Shown here piece by piece: positions 1 to 7,528 of a DNA stretch of 64,000 nt. Numbering within the stretch: the first letter of the stretch is position 1; each line of letters begins with the position of its first letter. The notes below the pieces were generated by a model. That model had not been told where the DNA came from and made no database searches. It saw nothing but the letters and a program-made list of their open reading frames with translations. Origin of the DNA: Streptomyces blattellae (GTDB lineage: Bacteria > Actinomycetota > Actinomycetes > Streptomycetales > Streptomycetaceae); contig NZ_WJBG01000112.1 in NCBI RefSeq assembly GCF_009709555.1, forward strand, positions 1-64,000. Direction: 5' to 3'. Both the position numbers and the translations under genes were made by a program.

Positions 1-24
1 GACGCTGTTGGTTAATTCGGGCCC
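1..24 (+). repeat. Left terminal inverted repeat of the IS
   Basis: These 24 bases are the exact reverse complement of 1763-1786. The repeat might extend past the window edge. Confidence 0.9.
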
Positions 25-31
25 GTGCGTG

Positions 32-74
32 ACGTCGGCTCCCAAGACCCGGTTGTGGTCTTGGGAGCCGACGT
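32..74. repeat. Perfect 18-bp hairpin upstream of the transposase start
   Basis: Bases 32-49 pair perfectly with 57-74 around a 7-base loop. The stem ends only a few bases before the first ATG (81). Such a structure could terminate transcription entering from outside the IS or block the ribosome site on read-through mRNA, as is known for several IS elements. That role is an inference. Confidence 0.75.
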
Positions 75-95
75 TGTCGTATGGGGTGGGTGTCG

Positions 96-1775
96 ATGTC
101 TATGCAGCCGAGCGGGCCGGGCGAGATTCCGGTGGAGACGGTGCGGGTGGCGCGGGCCGCGTTCCCGAAGGGGAGCCTGGCGATCCGCGTCCGGGACGAG
201 CTGGGACCGTTGTTCACCGACGAGGAGTTCGCGGATCTCTTCCCTGCGCGGGGGAAGCCTGCCTGGTCACCGGGGCGGCTGGCGTTGGTGCTGGTGTTGC
301 AGTTCGTCGAGGGTCTCACCGACCGGCAGGCCGCCGAGGCGGTGCGGGCGAGGATCGACTTCAAGTACGCCCTCGCGCTGGAACTGACTGATCCGGGCTT
401 CGACTTCTCGGTGTTGTCGGAGTTCCGCGACCGCCTCATCGAGGCGGAGGCGGGCAGGCGGGTGCTGGACGGCATCCTGGCCGCGGCCCGGGAGAAAGGA
501 CTGCTGAAGACGGCAGGCCGGGCCAGGACCGACTCCACGCATGTTCAGTCCGCGGCACGGGAGCTGTGCTGGCTGGAGATGGTGGCGGAGACGCTCCGTT
601 CGGCGTTGAACACGCTCGCGCAGGCTGCCCCCGACTGGCTGGTGGAGGTTGCCGAACCAGAGTGGTTCAGGCATTACGCCACCCGGGCCGAGGACTCCCG
701 GTTCCCCAAGGGCCAGGTCGGACGGGAGGAGGTCGGCAGGCGGATCGGGGCTGACGGGATGCGACTGCTTGAGGCCGTCTTCTCGCCCCGGGCGCCGGCC
801 GGGCTGCGGGAGCTGGAGCCGGTCCAGATTCTGCGGCAGATGTGGGTTCAGCACTTCCACCTGACCGGGGGCGAGGTGCGGCGGCGGGACCCAAAAGACC
901 GCCCGCCGGGCGCGACGCGCCTGGTCACGCCCTATGACCCCGAGGCGAGGGGCAGCAAGAAACGCGACATCCTGTGGGACGGATACAAGGCCCATCTCAC
1001 CGAGACCTGCGAGCCGGACACCCCGAACCTGATCACAAACGTGGCCACCACCGACGCCACCGTCCCGGACAGCGTGATGGCCGGCCCGATCCACGCCTCC
1101 CTCGCCGAACGGGACTGCCTGCCCGGCGAACACTGGGTCGATGCCGGCTACCCCAACGCCGCCCAGGTCGTGGCCGCCCGCAGCGAACACGGCATCGCTC
1201 TGCACGGCCCGATGGCGGCCAACACCACGGCCCAGAAGGACGGCCCCTACGGACAGGACGCCTTCACCATCGACTGGGACAAACAGCAGGTGACCTGCCC
1301 GGACGGTATTACCAGCACGCAGTGGCACCACCGGCACTCGCAGCACGGCCAACCCGTCATCCGGGTTCGTTTCAACCCGGCCGACTGCCGCACCTGCACC
1401 CACCTGCGTGACTGCGTCAGCTCACCGAAGGCCGAACGCCGGGAGATCACCCTGCGCCACCGCGCCGAACATGAAGCCGTCCAGGCCGCCCGGACCGAGC
1501 AGCAGACCGACGTGTGGAAGGAACGCTACAAGATCCGTGCCGGGGTCGAGGGCACCATTTCTCAAGGCCTCCAGCGCTGCGGCCTGCGCAGATCCCGCTA
1601 CCGGGGCCTGGCAAAGACCAGTCTCCAGCACCAGCTCACAGGCGCCGCCATCAACCTCACCCGCATCGACGCCCACCTCACCGGCACACCACGAGCCCGC
1701 ACCCGCACCAGCCACTTCGCAGCACTTCGCCCCGCCGACCAAGTCGACGGGGCGAAGCAACAGGGCCCGAATTAA
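96..1775 (+). CDS. IS1182 family transposase
   Basis: DDE transposase that cuts and rejoins the IS ends. With the start at 96 the protein has about 559 residues. The N-terminal region (about 25-110) looks like the DUF772 domain. The catalytic triad appears as D146 (in RTDSTHVQS), D349 (in HWVDAGYP) and E485 (in RAGVEGTIS), the usual spacing for this family. ATG 96 is chosen because GGTGGG (85-90) lies just upstream. ATG 81 is also in frame but abuts the hairpin at 32-74 and has no ribosome site. The stop codon is inside the right terminal repeat. No frameshift or internal stop is visible. Confidence 0.92.
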   Translation: MSMQPSGPGEIPVETVRVARAAFPKGSLAIRVRDELGPLFTDEEFADLFPARGKPAWSPGRLALVLVLQFVEGLTDRQAAEAVRARIDFKYALALELTDPGFDFSVLSEFRDRLIEAEAGRRVLDGILAAAREKGLLKTAGRARTDSTHVQSAARELCWLEMVAETLRSALNTLAQAAPDWLVEVAEPEWFRHYATRAEDSRFPKGQVGREEVGRRIGADGMRLLEAVFSPRAPAGLRELEPVQILRQMWVQHFHLTGGEVRRRDPKDRPPGATRLVTPYDPEARGSKKRDILWDGYKAHLTETCEPDTPNLITNVATTDATVPDSVMAGPIHASLAERDCLPGEHWVDAGYPNAAQVVAARSEHGIALHGPMAANTTAQKDGPYGQDAFTIDWDKQQVTCPDGITSTQWHHRHSQHGQPVIRVRFNPADCRTCTHLRDCVSSPKAERREITLRHRAEHEAVQAARTEQQTDVWKERYKIRAGVEGTISQGLQRCGLRRSRYRGLAKTSLQHQLTGAAINLTRIDAHLTGTPRARTRTSHFAALRPADQVDGAKQQGPN

Positions 1776-1786
1776 CCAACAGCGTC
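1763..1786 (-). repeat. Right terminal inverted repeat of the IS
   Basis: Perfect inverted copy of 1-24. The transposase stop codon TAA (1773-1775) lies inside this repeat, so the end of the gene and the transposon end overlap. Confidence 0.9.
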
Positions 1787-1864
1787 CGGTGTCGCTCCGG
1801 GCCTTTCGCACGTCTTCTTTCACACGGTCTTTTGGAACTTCTGGAACGCGCGTCCGAGGCCGCT

Positions 1865-2056
1865 CTAGGCGGTCTGGTGCGCCAGCAGTGCCACGGCCGC
1901 GATCAGGATCGCCAACAGCGCGATCAGCGTCATCGGGTTGAGTCCCGCGAAGAAGTTCTCCTGCTGCAGTCGCTCGCGGTTCGCCCGGCAGACCGGGCAG
2001 CGGCCCTCGGTCACGGGCGCCGCGCAGTTCGCGCACACCAGCCGGTCGTACGTCAT
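1865..2056 (-). CDS. Small zinc-ribbon, single-pass membrane protein
   Basis: A 63-residue protein with two CxxC pairs near the N terminus (VCANCAAP and RCPVCRAN), followed by one hydrophobic helix at about residues 41-59 and a very short tail. This suggests a tail-anchored zinc-ribbon protein with the ribbon in the cytoplasm. The gene lies between the IS and ftsE on the opposite strand. A small gene at this place next to ftsE is conserved in Streptomyces as I recall. The start at 2056 gives a protein beginning [11 protein letters not shown]; a longer form from 2086 would add ten arginine-rich residues. Function is unknown. Confidence 0.7.
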   Translation of the reverse strand: MTYDRLVCANCAAPVTEGRCPVCRANRERLQQENFFAGLNPMTLIALLAILIAAVALLAHQTA

Positions 2057-2323
2057 GCGCCTCGCCCTCCTTGCGAACGGTTCCACCGAGAGAACGTCCT
2101 GCGGTCCGAGAACGTTCCCCTCTCCACCATGCCAGGTTCCTCCGGAGGGCGCGCGGGTCGCTCTCAGCCCCGCGCCCCTCTACCGGCGCTGCCCTTGCCT
2201 CGGCTGCCGAGTTCCCCGGTACAAAAGCGCACAACCCTCACTCAACCCCACCGGCGCCTGCGCTCATGCTCCCCGTTCGCGTATGGTCACGCTCATCTAC
2301 CCCCGGCTAACCGTGGTGCATCC

Positions 2324-3013
2324 GTGATCCGATTCGACAACGTCTCCAAGGTCTACCCCAAGCAGACCCGCCCCGCACTCAGGGATGTGTCCCTGGAAGT
2401 GGAGAAGGGCGAGTTCGTGTTCCTGGTGGGGTCCTCCGGCTCCGGAAAGTCCACCTTCCTGCGGCTGATCCTCCGCGAGGAGCGGTGCAGCCACGGTCAG
2501 GTGCACATCCTGGGCAAGGATCTCGCGCGCCTGTCCAACTGGAAGGTGCCGCAGATGCGCCGCCAGTTGGGGACGGTGTTCCAGGACTTCCGCCTCCTGC
2601 CGAACAAGACGGTCGCCGAGAACGTGGCCTTCGCGCAGGAGGTGATCGGCAAGTCGCGCGGCGAGATCCGCAAGTCCGTGCCGCAGGTGCTCGACCTCGT
2701 CGGGCTGGGCGGGAAAGAGGACCGGATGCCCGGTGAGCTGTCCGGTGGTGAGCAGCAGCGCGTGGCGATCGCGCGGGCCTTCGTCAACCGGCCCAAGCTG
2801 CTGATCGCGGACGAGCCGACCGGCAACCTCGACCCGCAGACCTCTGTCGGCATCATGAAGCTGCTCGACCGGATCAACCGGACCGGCACCACCGTCGTGA
2901 TGGCCACGCACGACCAGAACATCGTGGACCAGATGCGCAAGCGCGTCATCGAGCTGGAGAAGGGCCGCCTCGTCCGCGACCAGGCACGCGGCGTCTACGG
3001 CTACCAGCACTGA
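2324..3013 (+). CDS. ftsE: Cell division ATP-binding protein FtsE
   Basis: ABC-type ATPase that works with FtsX at the membrane; in other bacteria FtsEX activates peptidoglycan hydrolases at the division site. The 229-residue protein has Walker [10 protein letters not shown] (about 36-44), a Q-loop VFQDF, the signature LSGGEQQR, Walker B LLIADEP and the switch histidine in ATHD. The length is normal for FtsE. The start is GTG 2324, giving [13 protein letters not shown], which matches the family N terminus. The upstream reading frame back to 1514 crosses the IS and is not coding. ftsX follows after 40 bp in the same operon. Confidence 0.95.
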   Translation: MIRFDNVSKVYPKQTRPALRDVSLEVEKGEFVFLVGSSGSGKSTFLRLILREERCSHGQVHILGKDLARLSNWKVPQMRRQLGTVFQDFRLLPNKTVAENVAFAQEVIGKSRGEIRKSVPQVLDLVGLGGKEDRMPGELSGGEQQRVAIARAFVNRPKLLIADEPTGNLDPQTSVGIMKLLDRINRTGTTVVMATHDQNIVDQMRKRVIELEKGRLVRDQARGVYGYQH

Positions 3014-3053
3014 CCCGCACTCCTCGTCCACGGAAAGGCCTGAAAGAGACGCC

Positions 3054-3971
3054 ATGCGCGCCCAGTTCGTTCTGTCCGAGATCGGTGTCGGTCTCCGCCG
3101 CAATCTGACGATGACCTTCGCGGTCATCATCTCCGTCGCCCTGTCCCTCGCCCTGTTCGGCGGGTCGCTGCTGATGAGCGACCAGGTCAACACGATGAAG
3201 GGCTACTGGTACGACAGGGTCAACGTCTCGATCTTCCTCTGCAACAAGAGCGACGCCGAGTCCGACCCCAACTGTGCCAAGGGCGCGGTCACCAAGGACC
3301 AGAAGGACCAGATCCTCGGCGACCTGGAGAAGATGTCCGTGGTCGACACGGTCATCTACGAGTCGCAGGACGAGGCGTACAAGCACTACAAGGAGGAGTT
3401 CGGCGACTCCCCGCTGGCCAGTTCGCTCACGCCGGACCAGATGCAGGAGTCGTACCGGGTCAAGCTGAAGGACCCGGAGAAGTACCAGGTCGTCACGACC
3501 GCCTTCGACGGGCGGGACGGGGTGCAGTCGGTGCAGGACCAGAACGAGACAGTGGACAACCTCTTCGAGCTGCTGAACGGCATGAACTGGGCGGCGCGGG
3601 CGGTGATGGCACTGATGCTGGTCGTCGCGCTGATGCTGATCGTCAACACCGTGCGGGTCTCGGCGTTCAGCCGGCGGCGCGAGACCGGCATCATGCGGCT
3701 GGTCGGCGCCTCCGGCTTCTACATCCAGGCGCCGTTCATCATGGAGGCCGCCGTCGCCGGGCTGATCGGCGGCGGGATCGCGTGCGCGTTCCTGGTCTTC
3801 GCGCGGTACTTCATCATCGACCACGGCCTCGCCCTGGCCGATCAGCTGACCGTGATCAACTTCATCGGCTGGGACGCCGTACTGACAAAGCTGCCGCTGA
3901 TCCTCGCGACAAGCGTGCTGATGCCGGCGTTTGCCGCGCTCTTCGCGCTGCGCAAGTACCTGAAGGTGTGA
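3054..3971 (+). CDS. ftsX: Cell division membrane protein FtsX
   Basis: Permease-like partner of FtsE, 305 residues. One transmembrane helix lies near residues 20-42, followed by a large extracellular domain (about 45-175) of the actinobacterial type that contains two cysteines (C62 in FLCNKS and C74 in PNCAKG) able to form a disulphide. Three more helices follow (about 180-205, 228-255 and 275-300). A GGAAAGG ribosome site lies upstream of ATG 3054. The mechanotransmission role is known from family studies. Confidence 0.95.
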   Translation: MRAQFVLSEIGVGLRRNLTMTFAVIISVALSLALFGGSLLMSDQVNTMKGYWYDRVNVSIFLCNKSDAESDPNCAKGAVTKDQKDQILGDLEKMSVVDTVIYESQDEAYKHYKEEFGDSPLASSLTPDQMQESYRVKLKDPEKYQVVTTAFDGRDGVQSVQDQNETVDNLFELLNGMNWAARAVMALMLVVALMLIVNTVRVSAFSRRRETGIMRLVGASGFYIQAPFIMEAAVAGLIGGGIACAFLVFARYFIIDHGLALADQLTVINFIGWDAVLTKLPLILATSVLMPAFAALFALRKYLKV

Positions 3972-4038
3972 CGCATGCCAAGAGGGCCGTACGGTCAACC
4001 GGCCGTGCGGCCCTTCGCGTTGTCCTAGACTCACCGGC

Positions 4039-5208
4039 ATGTCAGGCCGTGACCTGTTCTGTCAGCCCCGCCGCTTCGGCCGCGGGGCCGCCCTGACCTT
4101 GGTGTTCGCGAGTGTGCTGGTCGCCGGTGCCGCGACCGGCTCCCTGCCCGGACCCGACCGGAAGACCACGCCGGCCACGCCGCGTTCGGCCGCCTCCGCC
4201 GCTCGGCCCGAGGAGGTCGCCGAGGCCGCCGCCGAGGCGATGGCCGCCGGCAAGTCCCCCATGGAGGCCGCCGAACGCGAGGTGAGCCGCAGCGGCGACC
4301 GCTGGGACGCCGTCTACTCCGAGGGCGAGTACGAGGAGTTCGAGGAGTCGCTCGACGGCGAGTACACCGGCGTCGGCCTGTGGACGCGCGGCGAGCGGGA
4401 CGGCCGTATCGAGGTGACCAAGGTGAGCAGCGGGTCGCCCGCGGCCGCCGCCGGGATCCGCGCCGGAGACCTGCTGCGCAGCGTCGACGGCACACCTGTC
4501 GACGGGCGGCCCGTCACCGAGGTCGTCGCCTTACTGCGCGGCGACGCGACCGACGCTGCCGCCGGTACGACCGTCCGGCTCGGCCTGGAACGCGGCACGC
4601 GCGCGTGGAACCTCACTCTGCGCCGGGCCCGTCTGTCCACGGACTCGGTCACCGTCCGGAGTCTTGCCGACCGGGTCAGCGTCATCACCATCGACGCGTT
4701 CACCAAGGGCTCCGGCGATGTCGTCCGCGATGCCGTACGACAGGTTCCCGCCGACGCCGGGATCGTCCTCGACCTGCGCGGCAACTCCGGCGGGCTGGTC
4801 ACCGAGGCCGTCACCGCCGCGTCCGCCTTCCTCGACGGCGGCCTCGTCGCCACGTACGACGTCGACGGCACCCAGCACGCCCTGCACGCCGAGGCCGGCG
4901 GCGACACCGCCAGACCTCTGGTCGCACTCGTCGACGGCGGCACGATGAGCGCGGCGGAGCTGCTCACCGGCGCCCTGCAGGACCGCGGTCGCGCGGTGGT
5001 CGTGGGCTCCCGCACCTTCGGCAAGGGGTCCGTGCAGATGCCGACCCGGCTGCCCGACGGCTCCGTCGCCGAGCTGACCGTGGGGCACTACCGCACGCCG
5101 TCCGGCCGCGGCGTCGACGGCAAGGGCATCACGCCCGACCTGGAAGCCGACACCGGGGCGCTGAAGCAGGCGGAGACCGTGCTGAGCGGGCTCGGGGACG
5201 CTTCATAA
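4039..5208 (+). CDS. S41 family C-terminal processing peptidase with PDZ domain
   Basis: Secreted or membrane-anchored tail-specific protease of 389 residues. An N-terminal hydrophobic segment (about 15-35) is a signal or anchor. A PDZ domain follows (about 112-190, YTGVGLWT to GDLLRSVDG), then the S41 core with nucleophile Ser304 in GGTMSAAE and general base Lys329 in FGKGSVQ. It lies downstream of ftsEX and upstream of smpB. The neighbourhood hints at envelope protein turnover, but substrates are not predictable. It contains an in-frame TTA leucine codon (4531-4533, residue 165), so full translation probably needs the bldA tRNA. Confidence 0.92.
   Translation: MSGRDLFCQPRRFGRGAALTLVFASVLVAGAATGSLPGPDRKTTPATPRSAASAARPEEVAEAAAEAMAAGKSPMEAAEREVSRSGDRWDAVYSEGEYEEFEESLDGEYTGVGLWTRGERDGRIEVTKVSSGSPAAAAGIRAGDLLRSVDGTPVDGRPVTEVVALLRGDATDAAAGTTVRLGLERGTRAWNLTLRRARLSTDSVTVRSLADRVSVITIDAFTKGSGDVVRDAVRQVPADAGIVLDLRGNSGGLVTEAVTAASAFLDGGLVATYDVDGTQHALHAEAGGDTARPLVALVDGGTMSAAELLTGALQDRGRAVVVGSRTFGKGSVQMPTRLPDGSVAELTVGHYRTPSGRGVDGKGITPDLEADTGALKQAETVLSGLGDAS
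4531..4533 (+). other. In-frame TTA codon in the S41 protease gene
   Basis: TTA encodes Leu165 in the PDZ region. In Streptomyces the TTA-reading tRNA is made mainly late in development, so such codons mark bldA-dependent genes. Confidence 0.85.
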
Positions 5209-5254
5209 TCGCCTTTCCCTCGAACCCCCCTGTAGTGCGAAAATGGCCAGCACT

Positions 5255-5809
5255 ATGAGCAAGGGAATGTACGTACCCAAGGAGTCCCAGCCCAAGCAGG
5301 GCGGCGGGGCCGCGAAGGCCAGGGACGGCGAGAAGGGCGGCAAGCGCAAGATCGTCGCCCAGAACAAGAAGGCCCGGCACGACTACGCGATCATCGACAC
5401 CTATGAGGCCGGCCTCGTCCTCATGGGTACCGAGGTCAAGTCGCTGCGTGAGGGGCGGACGTCGCTGACCGACGGCTTCGTCCAGATCGACCGGGGCGAG
5501 GCGTGGCTGCACAACGCCCATATCCCCGAGTATCACCAGGGCAGCTGGACCAACCACTCCGCGCGCCGCAAGCGAAAGCTGCTCCTGCACCGCGAGGAGA
5601 TCGACAAGTTGGAGGCGAAGTCCCAGGAGACGGGCCACACCATCGTGCCCCTCGCCCTGTACTTCAAGGACGGCCGCGCGAAGGCCGAGATCGCTCTCGC
5701 GCGAGGCAAGAAGGAGTACGACAAGCGCCAGACCCTGCGGGAGAAGCAGGACCGGCGGGAGTCGGACCGGGCGATCGCGGCGGCGAAGCGGCGGCAGCGC
5801 GGCGTCTAG
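5255..5809 (+). CDS. smpB: SsrA-binding protein SmpB
   Basis: RNA-binding protein that escorts tmRNA to stalled ribosomes in trans-translation. After a poorly conserved N-terminal tail of about 35 residues rich in Lys and Gly, the family core starts at [13 protein letters not shown] and includes [11 protein letters not shown], the IPEYHQGSW segment and a basic C-terminal tail that inserts into the ribosome. ATG 5255 ([10 protein letters not shown]) is preferred; ATG 5243 is also in frame. Its RNA partner ssrA follows 125 bp downstream on the same strand. Confidence 0.95.
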   Translation: MSKGMYVPKESQPKQGGGAAKARDGEKGGKRKIVAQNKKARHDYAIIDTYEAGLVLMGTEVKSLREGRTSLTDGFVQIDRGEAWLHNAHIPEYHQGSWTNHSARRKRKLLLHREEIDKLEAKSQETGHTIVPLALYFKDGRAKAEIALARGKKEYDKRQTLREKQDRRESDRAIAAAKRRQRGV

Positions 5810-5844
5810 CGGTGTCGAGCGGCGTCCAGCGGCGGGGAATATGG

Positions 5845-5874
5845 TGGCACGCGGGTGCGCTGGTCCCGTACGAT
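5845..5874 (+). promoter_or_regulatory. Candidate ssrA promoter
   Basis: TGGCAC (5845-5850) and TACGAT (5869-5874) with an 18-bp spacer resemble a housekeeping sigma promoter. They lie about 60 bp upstream of the mature tmRNA 5' end, which is normally made by RNase P processing. Confidence 0.4.
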
Positions 5875-5934
5875 GGCACTAACACCGGGTGACCGGTGCG
5901 CGCGGTGAAGGTTGCCGCTTTGAAAAATCAACAT

Positions 5935-6300
5935 GGGGATGATCGGTTTCGACAGCGGCTGTCGAAGCAGGGGAAGCGTGTCGAGGAAGCGGCAATGATC
6001 TCGTAAACCATATGTCGCAAAAAATAATCGCCAACACCAAGCGCGATTCCTTCGCCCTCGCTGCCTAAGTAGCGACTTGCGAAGTGTCAGCCCGGGGCTG
6101 TTCCCGACCCGGATCCTGGCATCAGCTAGGGAACTAAACCTTGATCCCGGTCACGGGGTGAAGAGGGAAACCAAACAGTGACTGGGCCCGTCGGCGACTT
6201 GTTCGCGTGATCGCCGGGGCCGAGAAAATCACAGCGGACTGCACACGGAGAAGCCCTGATTCCGCACCGTTGGACGCGGGTTCGATTCCCGCCATCTCCA
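5935..6300 (+). ncRNA. ssrA: Transfer-messenger RNA (tmRNA)
   Basis: One-piece tmRNA that rescues stalled ribosomes and tags the incomplete protein for degradation. The 5' acceptor strand GGGGAT (5935-5940) pairs with ATCTCC just before discriminator A6300. The T-arm motif GGTTCGATTCC is present near 6279-6289. The mRNA-like part reads from GCC 6030 as ANTKRDSFALAA and stops at TAA 6066-6068; the LAA end is the usual protease signal. The bases after A6300 are CGA rather than CCA, so the CCA end must be added after transcription. smpB lies directly upstream. Confidence 0.96.
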
Positions 6301-6306
6301 CGAGGT

Positions 6307-6353
6307 CGAGGGCGACATGTGCTCGCGGAAAGCGCGAGTACATGTCGCCCTCG
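6307..6353 (+). terminator. Terminator hairpin after ssrA
   Basis: CGAGGGCGACATGT (6307-6320) pairs with 6340-6353, extended by a G-U pair and CTCGCG/CGCGAG, giving a stem of about 21 bp with a five-base loop, followed by a short T-rich stretch. Confidence 0.8.
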
Positions 6354-6468
6354 TCGTTTCTGCGGCCCCGGCTTCGCCGCGCGAGGCGGGGGCTTCGCCA
6401 CCCGCACCCCCGTGCTCGGAGTGGGCCGGAGAGTTCGAGTCGCCGCCCGGAAGGTCCGCCGAAGACGC

Positions 6469-6508
6469 AGGCGACGTGTGCCCGCGGACAGCGCGGGCCG
6501 CGTCGCCT
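6469..6508 (+). repeat. Second hairpin, a diverged copy of the ssrA terminator
   Basis: AGGCGACG (6469-6476) pairs with CGTCGCCT (6501-6508) and GCCCGCG (6480-6486) with CGCGGGC (6492-6498). Its sequence resembles the hairpin at 6307-6353. It also lies just beyond the 3' end of the leftward lacI-type gene (stop at 6518), so it could terminate that operon. Confidence 0.6.
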
Positions 6509-6517
6509 TCGCCGTTG

Positions 6518-7528
6518 TCAGGGAAACGCCCGCGGCGCCGTGCTCGCGCGTTCTGTCATGCGGGGCGGCAGCAGCGTGGCCTCGGGCACCGTCTTGCCGT
6601 CGAGCTTGTTCATCAGCAGTTCCACGGCCCGCGCGCCCACCTCGGCGGAGGGCAGGGCGACCGAGGTGACCGGGGTGCGCGGGGCGGCGGCGAGTTCGTC
6701 GGGGCAGATGGCGGTGACGGACAGGTCGGCGGGGACGCGCAGGCCGAGCTGGTCGAAGGCGTCGATCAGCGGCTCCAGGATCGCCTCGTTGTGGACGACC
6801 ACCCCGGTCAACGCGGGCTGCTCGCGCAGCAGTTGCTCGGCGACCGCGCGGGCGGCGGCGGGTGTCGCCTCGCACGGGTGGACCGAGGAGACGAGCCGGC
6901 CCCGGTCGGCGGCGGCGGTGAAACCCTGGACCACGCGCTGGGCGAACGCGGTCTGGCGGACGTAGACCTCCGGCGGCGACCCGATCAGCGCCACCACCCG
7001 GTGCCCGAGCCGCGCCAGATGCTCCACGCATGCCTCGCCGGCCGCCTTGAAGTCGAGGTCGATGCAGGTCAGGCCGTCCGCCTCCGCCGGGAAGCCGATC
7101 ATCACCGATGGCAGGTCCAGTGAGCGCAGCAGCGGCAGCCGGGCGTCGTCGAGCTGGACGTCCATCACCACGAGCGCGTCGACGAGGGCCGTGTCGGCGA
7201 CCCGGCGCAGGCCCTCCTCGCCCTCCTCCTGCGTCAGCAGCAGCACATCATGGTCGTACCGCCGTGCCGTCGTCACCACCGACACCGCGAACTGCATCAC
7301 CACCGGGACGTGGATGCCGGCTCGCAAGGGCACCACCAGCGCCAGCACGTTCGAGCGACTGCTGGCCAGTGCGCGGGCGCCCGCGTGCGGCCGGTAGCCC
7401 AGCTCGCGGATGGCTGCCTCGACGCGCTGCCGGGTCTCCTCGGAGATCGGGCGCTTGCCGCTGAGCGCGTAGGAGACGGTGCTGGGGGAGACCCCGGCGT
7501 GCCGGGCCACATCAGTGATCTTCACCAT
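6518..7528 (-). CDS. LacI family transcriptional repressor
   Basis: A 336-residue sugar-responsive repressor. The N-terminal helix-turn-helix is canonical (MVKITDVARHAGVSPSTVSYAL), followed by a hinge helix region (YRPHAGARALAS) and a periplasmic-binding-protein-like sensor domain to the C terminus. Its ATG overlaps the stop codon of the upstream GH31 gene (TGATG at 7526-7530), so the two are translationally coupled. It most likely represses its own operon through the palindromes at 9846-9895. The ligand is probably a xyloside or related sugar, inferred only from the partner enzyme. Confidence 0.92.
   Translation of the reverse strand: MVKITDVARHAGVSPSTVSYALSGKRPISEETRQRVEAAIRELGYRPHAGARALASSRSNVLALVVPLRAGIHVPVVMQFAVSVVTTARRYDHDVLLLTQEEGEEGLRRVADTALVDALVVMDVQLDDARLPLLRSLDLPSVMIGFPAEADGLTCIDLDFKAAGEACVEHLARLGHRVVALIGSPPEVYVRQTAFAQRVVQGFTAAADRGRLVSSVHPCEATPAAARAVAEQLLREQPALTGVVVHNEAILEPLIDAFDQLGLRVPADLSVTAICPDELAAAPRTPVTSVALPSAEVGARAVELLMNKLDGKTVPEATLLPPRMTERASTAPRAFP

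Larger units (their letters stand above)
1..1786 (+). mobile_element. Intact IS1182-type insertion sequence
   Basis: The element is bounded by perfect 24-bp terminal inverted repeats at 1-24 and 1763-1786 and carries one full-length DDE transposase gene. It begins at the first base of the window, so the left flank and any target duplication cannot be seen. The right flank starts at 1787 in the region upstream of the small zinc-ribbon gene that precedes ftsE. The transposase has no frameshift and all three acidic residues are present, so the copy looks recent and potentially active. The family call rests on the transposase, which has an N-terminal DUF772-like domain and a C-terminal DDE domain. 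Confidence 0.9.

Noticed and set aside
5935..6300. tmRNA gene as an integration (att) site
   Set aside because: tmRNA 3' ends are common targets, but no integrase gene and no second copy of the 3' end is present in the window.
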